From positions 62,001 to 126,000 of the forward strand of contig NZ_JAVDXI010000005.1 in the NCBI RefSeq assembly GCF_031457805.1: a stretch of DNA of 64,000 nt, read 5' to 3'. A model generated the notes under the pieces. It did no database searches. It saw only the letters and a program-made list of their open reading frames with translations, and was not told the DNA's origin. Source of the stretch: Caulobacter sp031457805 (GTDB lineage Bacteria > Pseudomonadota > Alphaproteobacteria > Caulobacterales > Caulobacteraceae). Of this stretch, positions 25,594 through 34,137 are shown piece after piece. The stretch's first letter is position 1, and each line of letters begins with the position of its first letter. The translations under genes and the position numbers were made by a program.

Positions 25594-26712
25594 TCAGCTC
25601 AGCAAGACCGCCGGCGAACAGGCGTGCCAGCACAGCCAGACGGTCTCACCCAGCTTGAAGTCTTCCTGGTCCCAGCGGGTCAGGTTCGAGCGCTGGACCT
25701 TGATCCGGCGACCGCCGGCGATCTCAACCTCGAAGGTGGAGGAGCCGCCCAGATAGGCTTCGTGCTTGATCACGCCCTCAACGGCGTTGGTCCCCTTGGG
25801 CGCGTCGCCGAGGTTGGGCGGGTTGTCGTCGGTCTTCTTGTGCAGCTCGATCTTCTCGGGGCGGATCGCCGCCCACACCGTGCCGCCGCGCGGGCCGGTG
25901 ACGCCATGATCCAGGAAGATGTCGACCGGCAGGTCGGGAGACTTGATCACCGCGTGGCTGGGCTCGTCGACCGCGAGCACGCCCTCGAACAGGTTCACCT
26001 GGCCGATGAAGTCGGCGACGAAGCGGCTGTTGGGGAACTCATAGAGGTCGCTGGGCGTCGCAACCTGCTGCAGCACGCCGCGGCTCATCACCGCGCAGCG
26101 CGACGCCAGGGCCAGGGCCTCATCCTGGTCGTGGGTGACCATGATGAAGGTGATGCCAACCTTCTCCTGCAGGGTGCAGAGCTCGGTGCGCATCTGCTCG
26201 CGCAGCTTGGCGTCCAGGGCCGACAGGGGCTCGTCCAGCAGAAGCACGCGCGGACGCTTGACCAGCGCCCGGGCCAAAGCGACCCGCTGGCGCTGCCCGC
26301 CCGACAGCTGGTCAGGCTTGCGACCGCCCAAGCCGCCCAGCTGCACCAGCTCCAGCGCCTCGGCCACGCGCGCCTCGCGCTCGGCCTTGCCGACCTTATC
26401 GACCACCAAGCCGTAGGCGACGTTTTCAGCCACGGTCATGTGCGGGAACACGGCGTAGGACTGGAACACCATGTTCACCGGCCGCTTGTTGGGCGGCACC
26501 TTCGAGATGTCCTGACCGTCGATCAGAATCCGTCCCTCGGTAGGCGTCTCAAAGCCGGCAAGCATCCGCAGCAGGGTGGTCTTGCCACAGCCCGACGGCC
26601 CCAGCAGGGCGAAGAACTCGCCCTCATTGACGGTCAGCGATACGTCATCGACCGCGGCCAGCTTGCCGAAGCGTTTGGTGACGTTCTCAAAAGTGATGAT
26701 GGGTTTGGTCAT
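25594..26712 (-). CDS. potG: Polyamine ABC transporter ATP-binding protein (PotA/PotG)
   Basis: The 372-residue ATPase has Walker A GPSGCGKTT, signature LSGGQRQRVALARAL, Walker B LLLDEPLSALD and the H-loop VTHDQDEAL. A C-terminal TOBE-type regulatory domain follows (from about 280). Co-encoded permeases and binding protein make it the motor of a putrescine/spermidine importer. It overlaps the permease gene by four bases. Confidence 0.93.
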   Translation of the reverse strand: MTKPIITFENVTKRFGKLAAVDDVSLTVNEGEFFALLGPSGCGKTTLLRMLAGFETPTEGRILIDGQDISKVPPNKRPVNMVFQSYAVFPHMTVAENVAYGLVVDKVGKAEREARVAEALELVQLGGLGGRKPDQLSGGQRQRVALARALVKRPRVLLLDEPLSALDAKLREQMRTELCTLQEKVGITFIMVTHDQDEALALASRCAVMSRGVLQQVATPSDLYEFPNSRFVADFIGQVNLFEGVLAVDEPSHAVIKSPDLPVDIFLDHGVTGPRGGTVWAAIRPEKIELHKKTDDNPPNLGDAPKGTNAVEGVIKHEAYLGGSSTFEVEIAGGRRIKVQRSNLTRWDQEDFKLGETVWLCWHACSPAVLLS

Positions 26713-27566
26713 TTGGTGTCCCCCGCCCCATGACCGGCCGCCGCCGCGGGATTGCCTTGCAGTTTCAGCGCCGCCGCCGTCAGCAGCACGGTCAGCACGA
26801 TCAGAACCGTCGAGGCCGCATTGACCTCGGGCGTCACCGAGAAGCGGACCATCGAGTAGACCTTCACCGGGAAGGTCACTGTGTCAGGGCCCGCCGTGAA
26901 GAAGGTGATGACGAAGTCGTCCAGGCTCAGCGTGAAGGCCAGGAGCGCGCCGGCGATCAGGGACGGGGCCATGTGCGGCAGGATCACGTCCTTGATGGTG
27001 CGGAACTCACCCGCGCCTAGGTCGCGGGCCGCTTCCTCCATCTCGCGGTTGAAGCTGGCCATCCGCGCGCGGACGACTACCGCCACGAACGGGAACGAGA
27101 ACGAGACGTGGGCGATGATGATCGCGCCCAGGTTCAGCGGCCACGGCATCCCCTGCGGCCAGGGCAGCACCTTGGCGAAGAACACCAGCATGGCCACGCC
27201 CATACAGATCTCGGGCACCACGATCGGCAGGGCCATCGCCCCGTCCACCGCCGTCTTACCGGGGAAGCGGAACCGCCACAGCGCCAGGGCCACGGCCGCG
27301 CCGAGGAACAGGCTGATCACCGTGGAGGCCGCCGCAATCGTCAGGCTGTTGCCGAACGCCTCGAGCAGCTCGGAATTGTTGAACAGCTTCTCGTAGTATT
27401 TGAGCGTGAAGCCCTTCCAGACGATGTTGCGTCGACTGTCATTGAAGCTGAACGCGATCAGCGCGATCAGCGGCGCGTAGAGGAAGATGAACACGGCCGC
27501 CAGCCAGGCCTGCATCTGCCAGCGACGCAGGTACTCGAGGGGACCGGGGGGCGATTTCTTGCTCAT
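26709..27566 (-). CDS. potI: Polyamine ABC transporter permease (PotI/PotC)
   Basis: The 285-residue inner-membrane protein has six hydrophobic helices and the cytoplasmic EAA loop EEAARDLGAGEFRTIKDVIL that docks on the ATPase. The segment LSLDDFVITFFTAGPDTVTFP is typical of PotI/PotC. It overlaps the neighbouring genes by four bases on both sides, which indicates a tightly coupled operon. Confidence 0.92.
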   Translation of the reverse strand: MSKKSPPGPLEYLRRWQMQAWLAAVFIFLYAPLIALIAFSFNDSRRNIVWKGFTLKYYEKLFNNSELLEAFGNSLTIAAASTVISLFLGAAVALALWRFRFPGKTAVDGAMALPIVVPEICMGVAMLVFFAKVLPWPQGMPWPLNLGAIIIAHVSFSFPFVAVVVRARMASFNREMEEAARDLGAGEFRTIKDVILPHMAPSLIAGALLAFTLSLDDFVITFFTAGPDTVTFPVKVYSMVRFSVTPEVNAASTVLIVLTVLLTAAALKLQGNPAAAAGHGAGDTK

Positions 27567-28471
27567 CCCTTGGCCTCCGGAGTCTTCTTGTTCAGCACCG
27601 CCTGGATCGCGATGGCGATGAAGGTCAGGTACATCAGCAGGAAGGACAGGGCCGCGCCGAACGGCCAGTCATTGGCGCGCTTGAACTGGCGCTCGATGAT
27701 GTTGGCGATCATCTGGCTGTCGGGGCCGCCCAAGAGGTCCGGCGTCAGATAGGCGCCGAGCGCTGGAATGAAGGTGATCAGCACGCCCGAGGCGATGCCC
27801 GGGATAGCCAACGGCACGACGACCTTGAACAGGGTCCGCAGGTGTCCGGCGCCCAGGTCCAGGCTGGCTTCCAGCAACGACTTGTCCAGCCGGTCCAGCG
27901 CCGAATAGAGCGGCAGCACCATGAAGGGCAGGTGCACATAGACGAGGCCCAGGATCACCGAGAAATTGTTGTGCAGCAGCTCCAGCGGCTGGAAGTCGCC
28001 CAGCGGCTGCAGGCCGACCAGCGCGGCCAGAGTGCTGCCGCCTTTCCAAAGCCACTCCAGGCCTTGGTTCACATAGCCCTCGGTGCGCAGCACGGCGATC
28101 AGGGCGTAGGTGCGGATCAGGAGGTTCGTCCAGAACGGCAGCATGATCAGCAGCAGCAGCCAGGCCTTGGCCTTGTCCGAGGCGAAGGTGATGGCCAGGG
28201 CGACCGGGAAGCCGATCACCAGGCACAGGCCGGTCGTCAGGCCCGCGACCCAGACCGACTTCAGGAAGATCTTCAGGTACAGGGACTCGATGGCGCGCGC
28301 ATAGTTGTGGAACGTGCCGCTGATGGCGATGTCGGTCAGCCCGACATTGTGGCCAAAGCTATAGGCCCAGACGATCGCCATGGGCGCGAGGAAGAACAGC
28401 GCCAGCCACACCAGCGGCGGTCCCAGCGCCGCGGCGAACACGGCTTTCGCCTGTTTCCAGGATTGTTCCAT
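27563..28471 (-). CDS. potH: Polyamine ABC transporter permease (PotH/PotB)
   Basis: The 302-residue protein has a first helix (GPPLVWLALFFLAPMAIVWAY), about six helices in all, and the EAA loop LLEASLDLGAGHLRTLFKVV. YVHLPFMVLPLYSALDRLD precedes the loop as in PotH/PotB. It forms the heterodimeric channel with PotI. A family A repeat separates it from the binding-protein gene upstream. Confidence 0.92.
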   Translation of the reverse strand: MEQSWKQAKAVFAAALGPPLVWLALFFLAPMAIVWAYSFGHNVGLTDIAISGTFHNYARAIESLYLKIFLKSVWVAGLTTGLCLVIGFPVALAITFASDKAKAWLLLLIMLPFWTNLLIRTYALIAVLRTEGYVNQGLEWLWKGGSTLAALVGLQPLGDFQPLELLHNNFSVILGLVYVHLPFMVLPLYSALDRLDKSLLEASLDLGAGHLRTLFKVVVPLAIPGIASGVLITFIPALGAYLTPDLLGGPDSQMIANIIERQFKRANDWPFGAALSFLLMYLTFIAIAIQAVLNKKTPEAKG

Positions 28472-28487
28472 GGAGCTCGTCCTTGAA

Positions 28488-28605
28488 GATGCTCCCCCGC
28501 GCTGCGGGGGAGCTGTCGCGGAGCGACTGAGGGGGCTAGCTGGAGATTGGCGGAACCGCCCCCTCCGGCCCTCTGGGCCACCTCCCCCGCAGCGCGGGGG
28601 AGGAA
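28488..28605. repeat. Intergenic palindromic repeat, family A copy 3 (divergent)
   Basis: CTCCCCCGCGCTGCGGGGGAG (from 28492) and CCTCCCCCGCAGCGCGGGGGAGG (to about 28603) form two hairpins at the ends of the element. It lies in the 153 bases between the binding-protein and permease genes. Such a structure could stabilise the upstream message and explain a higher level of binding protein than permease; this is inference. Confidence 0.7.
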
Positions 28606-28624
28606 CTATTTCCTCGTCGCGACC

Positions 28625-29731
28625 TTAAGCCGCCCGCACCCGGGTGATCAGCTCCTCGTACTGGCTGGCTTTCTCCGCACCCTCGAAGGCCCCGTACTCG
28701 CACTTGGCCATGACGTCGGCCGGCGGGAAGATCACGGGATTGCTCTTGTAATCCTCCGGCATCAGCGCCTTGGCCGCCGCGTTCGGGGTCGGATAGAGGA
28801 TCGTCTTGCTGATCTCGGCCCCGGCCTGCGCGTCCAGCAGGTAGTTGATGAAGGCGTGGGCGTTGTTCGGCCGCGGCGCGCCTTTCGGGATGCACAGCGT
28901 GTCGGAGTTGATCAGGCTGCCTTCCTTGGGCACGACGAAGTCGAGGTCCGGATCCTCCTTCATCGCCTGGGCGATATCGCCGTTGTACTCAAGCACCAGA
29001 TCAACCTCGCCCGACAGCAACAGGTCCTGGCCGTTGTCGTCGTGGAAGGCCTTCACGAAGGGTTTTTGCTTGATCAGCATCTGCTCGATCTTCGGCAGCA
29101 TATCCGCCGGGATATTGTTGACCGAGTGGCCCATATACTTGGCCGCGAGGCGGACGAGGTCGGCGCTTTCCGACAGGAGGGCGATACGGCCCTTGTACTG
29201 GTCGCTGTCGAACAGCCACTTCCAGCTGTCGGGCACGCCCTTGACCTTGCTCTTGCGGTAGCCGATGCCCAGCAGCAGCCAGGTGTAGGGCATCGAGAAC
29301 TTCCGACCCGGATCGAAGTCCGGGTTCAGGAAGCTGGGATCGATGTTCTTCAGGTTCGGGATCTTGGCGTGATCCAGAGGCTCCAAGAGGCCACCCTGGC
29401 TCATCCGCGTGACGAACTCGTTCGACGGCACCACGACATCGAAGCCGGGATTGCCGGCCTTGAGCTTGGCGAACAGTTCGTCGTTGGTCGCGAACAGGCT
29501 CATGTTCACGTCGATCCCGGTGGCCTTCTTGAAGTCACCGAGCGTGGTTTCGCCGATGTAGGTGTCCCAGTTGTAGAAGTTGAGCTTGGCCTCCTCGGCG
29601 CCGGGCGCGGCCTTGGGCTTCTCGCCGCAGGCCGTGAAGGTCAGGCCGATCGCGGCCGCGCCGGTGGCGGTCAGAAGCGAGCGGCGGCTCAGGCCCGCCT
29701 TGTTCAGTCCTCGCTGGGTGATCGTGCTCAT
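28625..29731 (-). CDS. potF: Polyamine ABC transporter substrate-binding lipoprotein (PotF/PotD)
   Basis: The 368-residue protein has a twin-arginine-like N-terminus (LSRRSLLTATGAAAIG) combined with a lipobox (LTFTAC), suggesting Tat-dependent export and lipid anchoring. The mature part starts AKLNFYNWDTYIGETTLGDF, the hallmark of PotD/PotF, with the acidic ligand-contact regions EYNGDIAQAM and PSNEFVTRM. It captures putrescine or spermidine for the PotGHI importer. Specificity between the two is not resolved. Confidence 0.92.
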   Translation of the reverse strand: MSTITQRGLNKAGLSRRSLLTATGAAAIGLTFTACGEKPKAAPGAEEAKLNFYNWDTYIGETTLGDFKKATGIDVNMSLFATNDELFAKLKAGNPGFDVVVPSNEFVTRMSQGGLLEPLDHAKIPNLKNIDPSFLNPDFDPGRKFSMPYTWLLLGIGYRKSKVKGVPDSWKWLFDSDQYKGRIALLSESADLVRLAAKYMGHSVNNIPADMLPKIEQMLIKQKPFVKAFHDDNGQDLLLSGEVDLVLEYNGDIAQAMKEDPDLDFVVPKEGSLINSDTLCIPKGAPRPNNAHAFINYLLDAQAGAEISKTILYPTPNAAAKALMPEDYKSNPVIFPPADVMAKCEYGAFEGAEKASQYEELITRVRAA

Positions 29732-29809
29732 CGTCTCGAAACTCCCCTATCGCTTCGTTAAATGCGGGGCCCGGGCCCCGGGCTGACTTCACGCTACATC
29801 GCAGCGCCC

Positions 29810-31192
29810 TCAGGCGTTGCGGAGATACCAGTCGAAATCCAGTTCGGTGACGACCTCAAAGAAACGCGCCTGTTCGGTGCGCTTCACAGAGACGAACATG
29901 TCCACGAAACGGTCGCCCAGATAGTCGCGCAGCACCGTCGATTGCTCGAACAGGTCCACCGCCGCGAACCAGTTGTTGGGCAGGCGGATGTTCTCCTTGG
30001 CGGCCGCCGCATAGCCGTCGCCGACCACCGCCGGACCGGGATCGAGCTTGTTCTTGATCCCGTGGTGGGCGCTGGCCAGCAGCACGGCGAGGACGAGATA
30101 CGGATTGCCGTCAGCGCCGGCCACGCGGTGCTCGACGTGACGGGTCTTGGGCGGACCGGCCGGCACCCGCAAGGACACCGTGCGGTTGTTCACGCCCCAG
30201 GTCGGCGCCACCGGCGCGTAGCTGTTGGCCTTGAACCGGCGATAGCTGTTGGCGTTAGGCGCCAGGATCGCCATCCCCTCGCCCAGCAGCGCCTTCATGC
30301 CGGCGATGGCCTGCTTGAGCAGATCCGAGCCCTCGAGGTCCTCGCTGGCGCAGAGGTTGTTTCCGGCCGCGTCGTTGACGCTGAGATGGACGTGGAATCC
30401 GTTGCCGGCCCGGTCGCTCCACGGCTTGGCCATAAAGGTCGCTTCGATCCCGTGACGCAGGGCCACGCCCTTGGCCGCGCGCTTGTAGAGCACCGCGTCG
30501 TCCGCCGCGCGCAGGGCGTCGGGCTTATGCTTGAGCGTCAGCTCCACCTGCCCCGGCGCGAACTCCGAGATCGCGCCTTCCAGCGGCACGCCGATCGTAT
30601 CGGCGACATCCCAAAGCTCGCGCAGGAACGGGGCGTGGGCCTCAAGTTCCGGCAGGCCATAGACCTGTATGCCGGTGGGGCGCAGACCGGTCTGCAGCGA
30701 CTTGGCGGGCAGCAGCTCGCCGTTCGGGCCCCGCTGCAGATCGACGAGGTAGTATTCCAGCTCGCAGGCCGCGACCGGCGTCAGGCCGTCGGCGGCGTAG
30801 CGGTCGAGCACACGCTGCAGCACATGGCGGGGGTCGAGGTCGTTGGGCGTGCCGTCCAGCTCATACAGCGACAGCATCACCTGGGCGACGTCGGGGCCGA
30901 GCCACGGCGCCAGCGTCAGGGTGCCCGGCACGGGCCGCGCGCGGCGGTCGGCGTCGCCGTCCTCCCAGACCAGGCCTGTGTCCTCGCAGTCGGCGCCGTT
31001 GGTGTCGACCACCAGCACCGAGCCGGGCAGGAACCGGCCATACTCGTAGATGGCCTCCAGCTCGTGCACGCGCAGCCGCTTGCCGCGCGGCACGCCGGTC
31101 ATGCTGGTGAAGAACACCTCGACGAACCTAACCTGCGGATGGGCGGCGAGAAAGTCGCGGCACTCCTGGATGTCGGCTACTGCGCTCATCAT
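29810..31192 (-). CDS. Second glutamine-synthetase-family ligase, gamma-glutamylpolyamine synthetase-like
   Basis: The 460-residue protein has the GS catalytic motifs ACELEYYLV, FAPGQVELTLKHKPDA, NGFHVHLSVND and NNRTVSLRVP, but is clearly different in sequence from the one at 21908. The adjacent genes suggest it also glutamylates an amine, perhaps one other than putrescine. The start codon overlaps the stop of the upstream aminotransferase gene (ATGATGAGC). Two such ligases in one locus point to different amine specificities or different regulation. Confidence 0.85.
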   Translation of the reverse strand: MMSAVADIQECRDFLAAHPQVRFVEVFFTSMTGVPRGKRLRVHELEAIYEYGRFLPGSVLVVDTNGADCEDTGLVWEDGDADRRARPVPGTLTLAPWLGPDVAQVMLSLYELDGTPNDLDPRHVLQRVLDRYAADGLTPVAACELEYYLVDLQRGPNGELLPAKSLQTGLRPTGIQVYGLPELEAHAPFLRELWDVADTIGVPLEGAISEFAPGQVELTLKHKPDALRAADDAVLYKRAAKGVALRHGIEATFMAKPWSDRAGNGFHVHLSVNDAAGNNLCASEDLEGSDLLKQAIAGMKALLGEGMAILAPNANSYRRFKANSYAPVAPTWGVNNRTVSLRVPAGPPKTRHVEHRVAGADGNPYLVLAVLLASAHHGIKNKLDPGPAVVGDGYAAAAKENIRLPNNWFAAVDLFEQSTVLRDYLGDRFVDMFVSVKRTEQARFFEVVTELDFDWYLRNA

Positions 31193-32541
31193 TCCCCCAT
31201 CGCCGCCGCAAAGCCGTCAACGGCCGCGACCAGTCGGTCGATCGCCGCGTCTTCGGTGACGGGCGAGACCAGCATCATGTTGTGGAAGGGCGCGATCAGG
31301 ACGCCCCGGTTAATCAGCCACAAGTGCAGCGCTTCCACCGCCTCGTGGTCCAGCACTTTCCGCATTTGGGCGGCGTTTTTCGGCGGCGGGTCGGCGAAGA
31401 CCAGCTCCACCCGGGCCCCAACATGGACCACCGACCAAGGCCGTTTCCGCGCTGCGATCACGCCCTTAAGACCGGTCACCAGCCGATCGGCGCCGGCCAG
31501 CATCTTGCCGTAGGCCGCCTCGGTCATGACTTCGGTGAGCATGGCGCGCATGGCGGCCATGGCCAGGGCGTTGCCCGACAAGGTGGTGCCGATGCCCGAC
31601 TGGCCAGGACCAATCCTTTGCTGAGCCTCGTCCATCCGCGCCGAAAGCTCTGCGGTGACGCCCCAGACCGCCGCCGGCACGCCGCCGGCGACCGCCTTGC
31701 CCAGCACGAAGACGTCGGGATCCAGGCTGTGGGCCCGCGTATAGCCGCCGGGGCCGGTCGAGATCGTGTGGGTCTCGTCGATGACCAGCAGGGTTCCAGC
31801 CTCGCGCGTCACCCGACGAAGGGCCTCCAGGAAGCCGGGCTCGGGCAGGATCATGCCGCAGTTGGTCATCACCGGCTCGGCCAGGACGGCGGCGACATCG
31901 CCGGGGGCCAGCGCGGCTTCCAGGGCGGCCAGGTCGTTGAAGGGCACGACGCGGGTTGTGGCGGTCAGGTCCTGAACCTGCCCCAGCAGACCCGGCTTCA
32001 TCACCGGCGCACCGTCCTTCAGCACCACGAAGGCGTCGTCGACCATGCCGTGGTAGCAGCCGTCAAACACCAGGATCGCCGGCCGACCGGTGACCGCCCG
32101 CGCCCAGCGGATCGCCGCGCGGTTGGCGTCGCTGGCCGTCGTCGCCGCCTGCCACAGCGGCAGGCCGAAGCGCTCGGCCAGCAGCTTGCCGACGATCGCG
32201 GCCGACGCGGTCGGCAGCATGAAGCCCGCCCCGCGCTTGATCTGGTCGGCGACGGCGGCGGCGACGGACGGATCGCCGTGCCCGAACATCGACGGCGTGT
32301 CGCCCAGGCAGAAGTCGTCATAGAGCTTGCCGTCGACGTCGGTGATCTGAGCCCCGACGCCTTGAGCGGCGAAGATGGGCGACGGGCTGGCCCAGTCGTT
32401 CATCCAGTGCATTGGCGCCCCGCCGCGCCAGTGGGCGCCGGCCGCCTTGGCCATGGCGACCGAACGCGGGTGCTCGGTCGTGAAGCGGGCGCGCTCGGCG
32501 GCAAGGAGGGTTTCCAGCGATCTGGAAAGTTCGGCGATCAT
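31189..32541 (-). CDS. Class III aminotransferase, glutamate-1-semialdehyde-aminomutase-like
   Basis: The 450-residue PLP enzyme has the Schiff-base lysine in FVLGKAVAGGVPAAVWG and the aspartate region LLVIDETHTIS. The GQSGIGTTLSGNALAMAAM segment recalls GSA-aminomutase relatives, but context in a polyamine operon favours an amine or omega-amino acid substrate. It is coupled to the second GS-type ligase by a four-base overlap. A repeat element lies immediately upstream. Confidence 0.8.
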   Translation of the reverse strand: MIAELSRSLETLLAAERARFTTEHPRSVAMAKAAGAHWRGGAPMHWMNDWASPSPIFAAQGVGAQITDVDGKLYDDFCLGDTPSMFGHGDPSVAAAVADQIKRGAGFMLPTASAAIVGKLLAERFGLPLWQAATTASDANRAAIRWARAVTGRPAILVFDGCYHGMVDDAFVVLKDGAPVMKPGLLGQVQDLTATTRVVPFNDLAALEAALAPGDVAAVLAEPVMTNCGMILPEPGFLEALRRVTREAGTLLVIDETHTISTGPGGYTRAHSLDPDVFVLGKAVAGGVPAAVWGVTAELSARMDEAQQRIGPGQSGIGTTLSGNALAMAAMRAMLTEVMTEAAYGKMLAGADRLVTGLKGVIAARKRPWSVVHVGARVELVFADPPPKNAAQMRKVLDHEAVEALHLWLINRGVLIAPFHNMMLVSPVTEDAAIDRLVAAVDGFAAAMGE

Positions 32542-32560
32542 CTCGCTGCCTCGACAGATG

Positions 32561-32664
32561 CTGTCATCCCGGGCGTAGCGAAGCGCAGACCCGGGACCGC
32601 CGAGAGCACGGCGCTCAGGCGACGGTCCCGGATCGGCGCGCTACGCGCTTGTCCGGGATGACAG
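32561..32664. repeat. 104-bp element with perfect 12-bp terminal inverted repeats, family D
   Basis: CTGTCATCCCGG (32561-32572) and CCGGGATGACAG (32653-32664) are exact inverted ends, with internal GTAGCGAAGCGCAGACCCGGG and GGTCCCGGATCGGCGCGCTACGC pieces that pair further. It sits between two genes of the polyamine operon. The shape suggests a miniature mobile or REP-type element. Confidence 0.75.
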
Positions 32665-32686
32665 GTCTGGATGTTGAGCGCCTGTC

Positions 32687-34132
32687 TCATCCGACCCCGC
32701 CAAAACACAGGTACTTCGTCTCCAAATACTCATCGAGCCCTTCGGAAGCGCCTTCACGGCCCAGACCCGATTCCTTCACCCCGCCGAACGGCGCGACCTC
32801 GGTGGAGATCAGGCCTTCGTTGATCCCGACCATGCCGGCCTCGATCTGCTCGGCCACGCGCCAGCAGCGGCCGACGTCGCGGCTGTAGAAATAGGCCGCC
32901 AGGCCAAAGGGCGTGGCGTTGGCCAGCTCGACCGCCTCGGCCTCGGTCTCGAACTTCACGATGGGGGCGACCGGCCCGAAGATCTCCTCCTGGAAGATCC
33001 GCATCTCGGGGGTGGCGCCGACCAGCACGGTCGGCTGATAGAACAGCCCGCCCAGGCCATGGACGTCACCGCCGGTCAGCACTTCTGCCCCGCCCTGCAC
33101 GGCCCCGCTGACCAGGCCTACCACCTTGGTCAGGGCCTTCTCATTGATCAGAGGGCCGATCTGCACGCCCTCGCCCGTGCCGGGCCCCACCTTCAGCGCG
33201 GCGACCTTTTCGGCTAGGCGCGCGGCGAAGGCGTCGTGGATGCCGGACTGCACCAGAAGCCGGTTGGCGCACACGCAGGTCTGGCCGGCGTTACGGTACT
33301 TGCTGGCGATTGCGCCATCAACGGCGGCCTCAAGATCTGCGTCGTCAAAGACGATGAAGGGCGCGTTGCCGCCAAGCTCCAGGGAAAGCTTCTTCATCGT
33401 GCCGGCGCACTGCTGGTACAGCACCTTGCCGATGGGGGTGGAGCCGGTGAACGACAGCTTGCGCACCCGGCTGTCGTCGCACAGCACCTTGCCGACCTCA
33501 CCCGAGCGGGTGGTCGTGACGATGTTCAGCACGCCCGCCGGCACGCCCGCCTCGACGGCGAGCCGCGCGATGGCCAGCGCGCAAAGCGGCGTCTCGGCCG
33601 CCGGCTTGACCACCACCGTGCAGCCGGCCGCGAGGGCCGGGCCGACCTTGCGGGTGATCATGGCGATCGGGAAGTTCCACGGCGCGATGGCTGCACAGAC
33701 GCCCACAGGCTGCTTGACCGAGACCAGGCGCTTGCCGGCCATGGGCGTCGGGATCGTGTGGCCGTAGGCGCGCTTGGCCTCCTCGGCGAACCAGTCGATG
33801 AACGACGCGCCATAGACGACTTCGCCCTTGGCCTCGGCCAGCGGCTTGCCCTGCTCGGCGGTCATCAGTCGGGCCAGATCGTCAGCGTGAGCGAGGATCA
33901 GTTCGCTCCACCGCCGCAGGATCGCCCCGCGGTCCTTGGCGGTCTTCGAGGCCCACGCAGGGAGGGCGCGATGCGCCGCGTCGATCGCCAGCGTCGTCTC
34001 TTCCGCGCCCAGGTCCGCGACCTTGGCGATCACGGCTTCGTCGGCGGGATTGAACACGTCGAAGGTCGTCTCGCCCCGGACCCAACGGGCGTCAATCAGG
34101 GCTTCTGTTTCAACAAGGTTCAGGGCGGTCAT
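32687..34132 (-). CDS. gabD: NAD(P)-dependent succinate-semialdehyde dehydrogenase (GabD-like)
   Basis: The 481-residue aldehyde dehydrogenase carries the catalytic cysteine in GQTCVCANRLLVQ and the general-base glutamate in LSLELGGNAP, with PWNFPIAMITRKVGPALAAG in the cofactor region. It is most like the GabD branch, which turns succinate semialdehyde into succinate, the final step of putrescine breakdown. Its stop is 145 bases from the next gene, where a repeat lies, and its start is five bases from the puuC stop. No separate GABA aminotransferase gene is certain; one of the class III enzymes probably serves. Confidence 0.88.
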   Translation of the reverse strand: MTALNLVETEALIDARWVRGETTFDVFNPADEAVIAKVADLGAEETTLAIDAAHRALPAWASKTAKDRGAILRRWSELILAHADDLARLMTAEQGKPLAEAKGEVVYGASFIDWFAEEAKRAYGHTIPTPMAGKRLVSVKQPVGVCAAIAPWNFPIAMITRKVGPALAAGCTVVVKPAAETPLCALAIARLAVEAGVPAGVLNIVTTTRSGEVGKVLCDDSRVRKLSFTGSTPIGKVLYQQCAGTMKKLSLELGGNAPFIVFDDADLEAAVDGAIASKYRNAGQTCVCANRLLVQSGIHDAFAARLAEKVAALKVGPGTGEGVQIGPLINEKALTKVVGLVSGAVQGGAEVLTGGDVHGLGGLFYQPTVLVGATPEMRIFQEEIFGPVAPIVKFETEAEAVELANATPFGLAAYFYSRDVGRCWRVAEQIEAGMVGINEGLISTEVAPFGGVKESGLGREGASEGLDEYLETKYLCFGGVG

Positions 34133-34137
34133 TCGGC

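Noticed and set aside
29762..32661. Plus-strand frames of 583 and 459 residues
   Set aside because: Antisense to the second ligase and aminotransferase; low-complexity composition.
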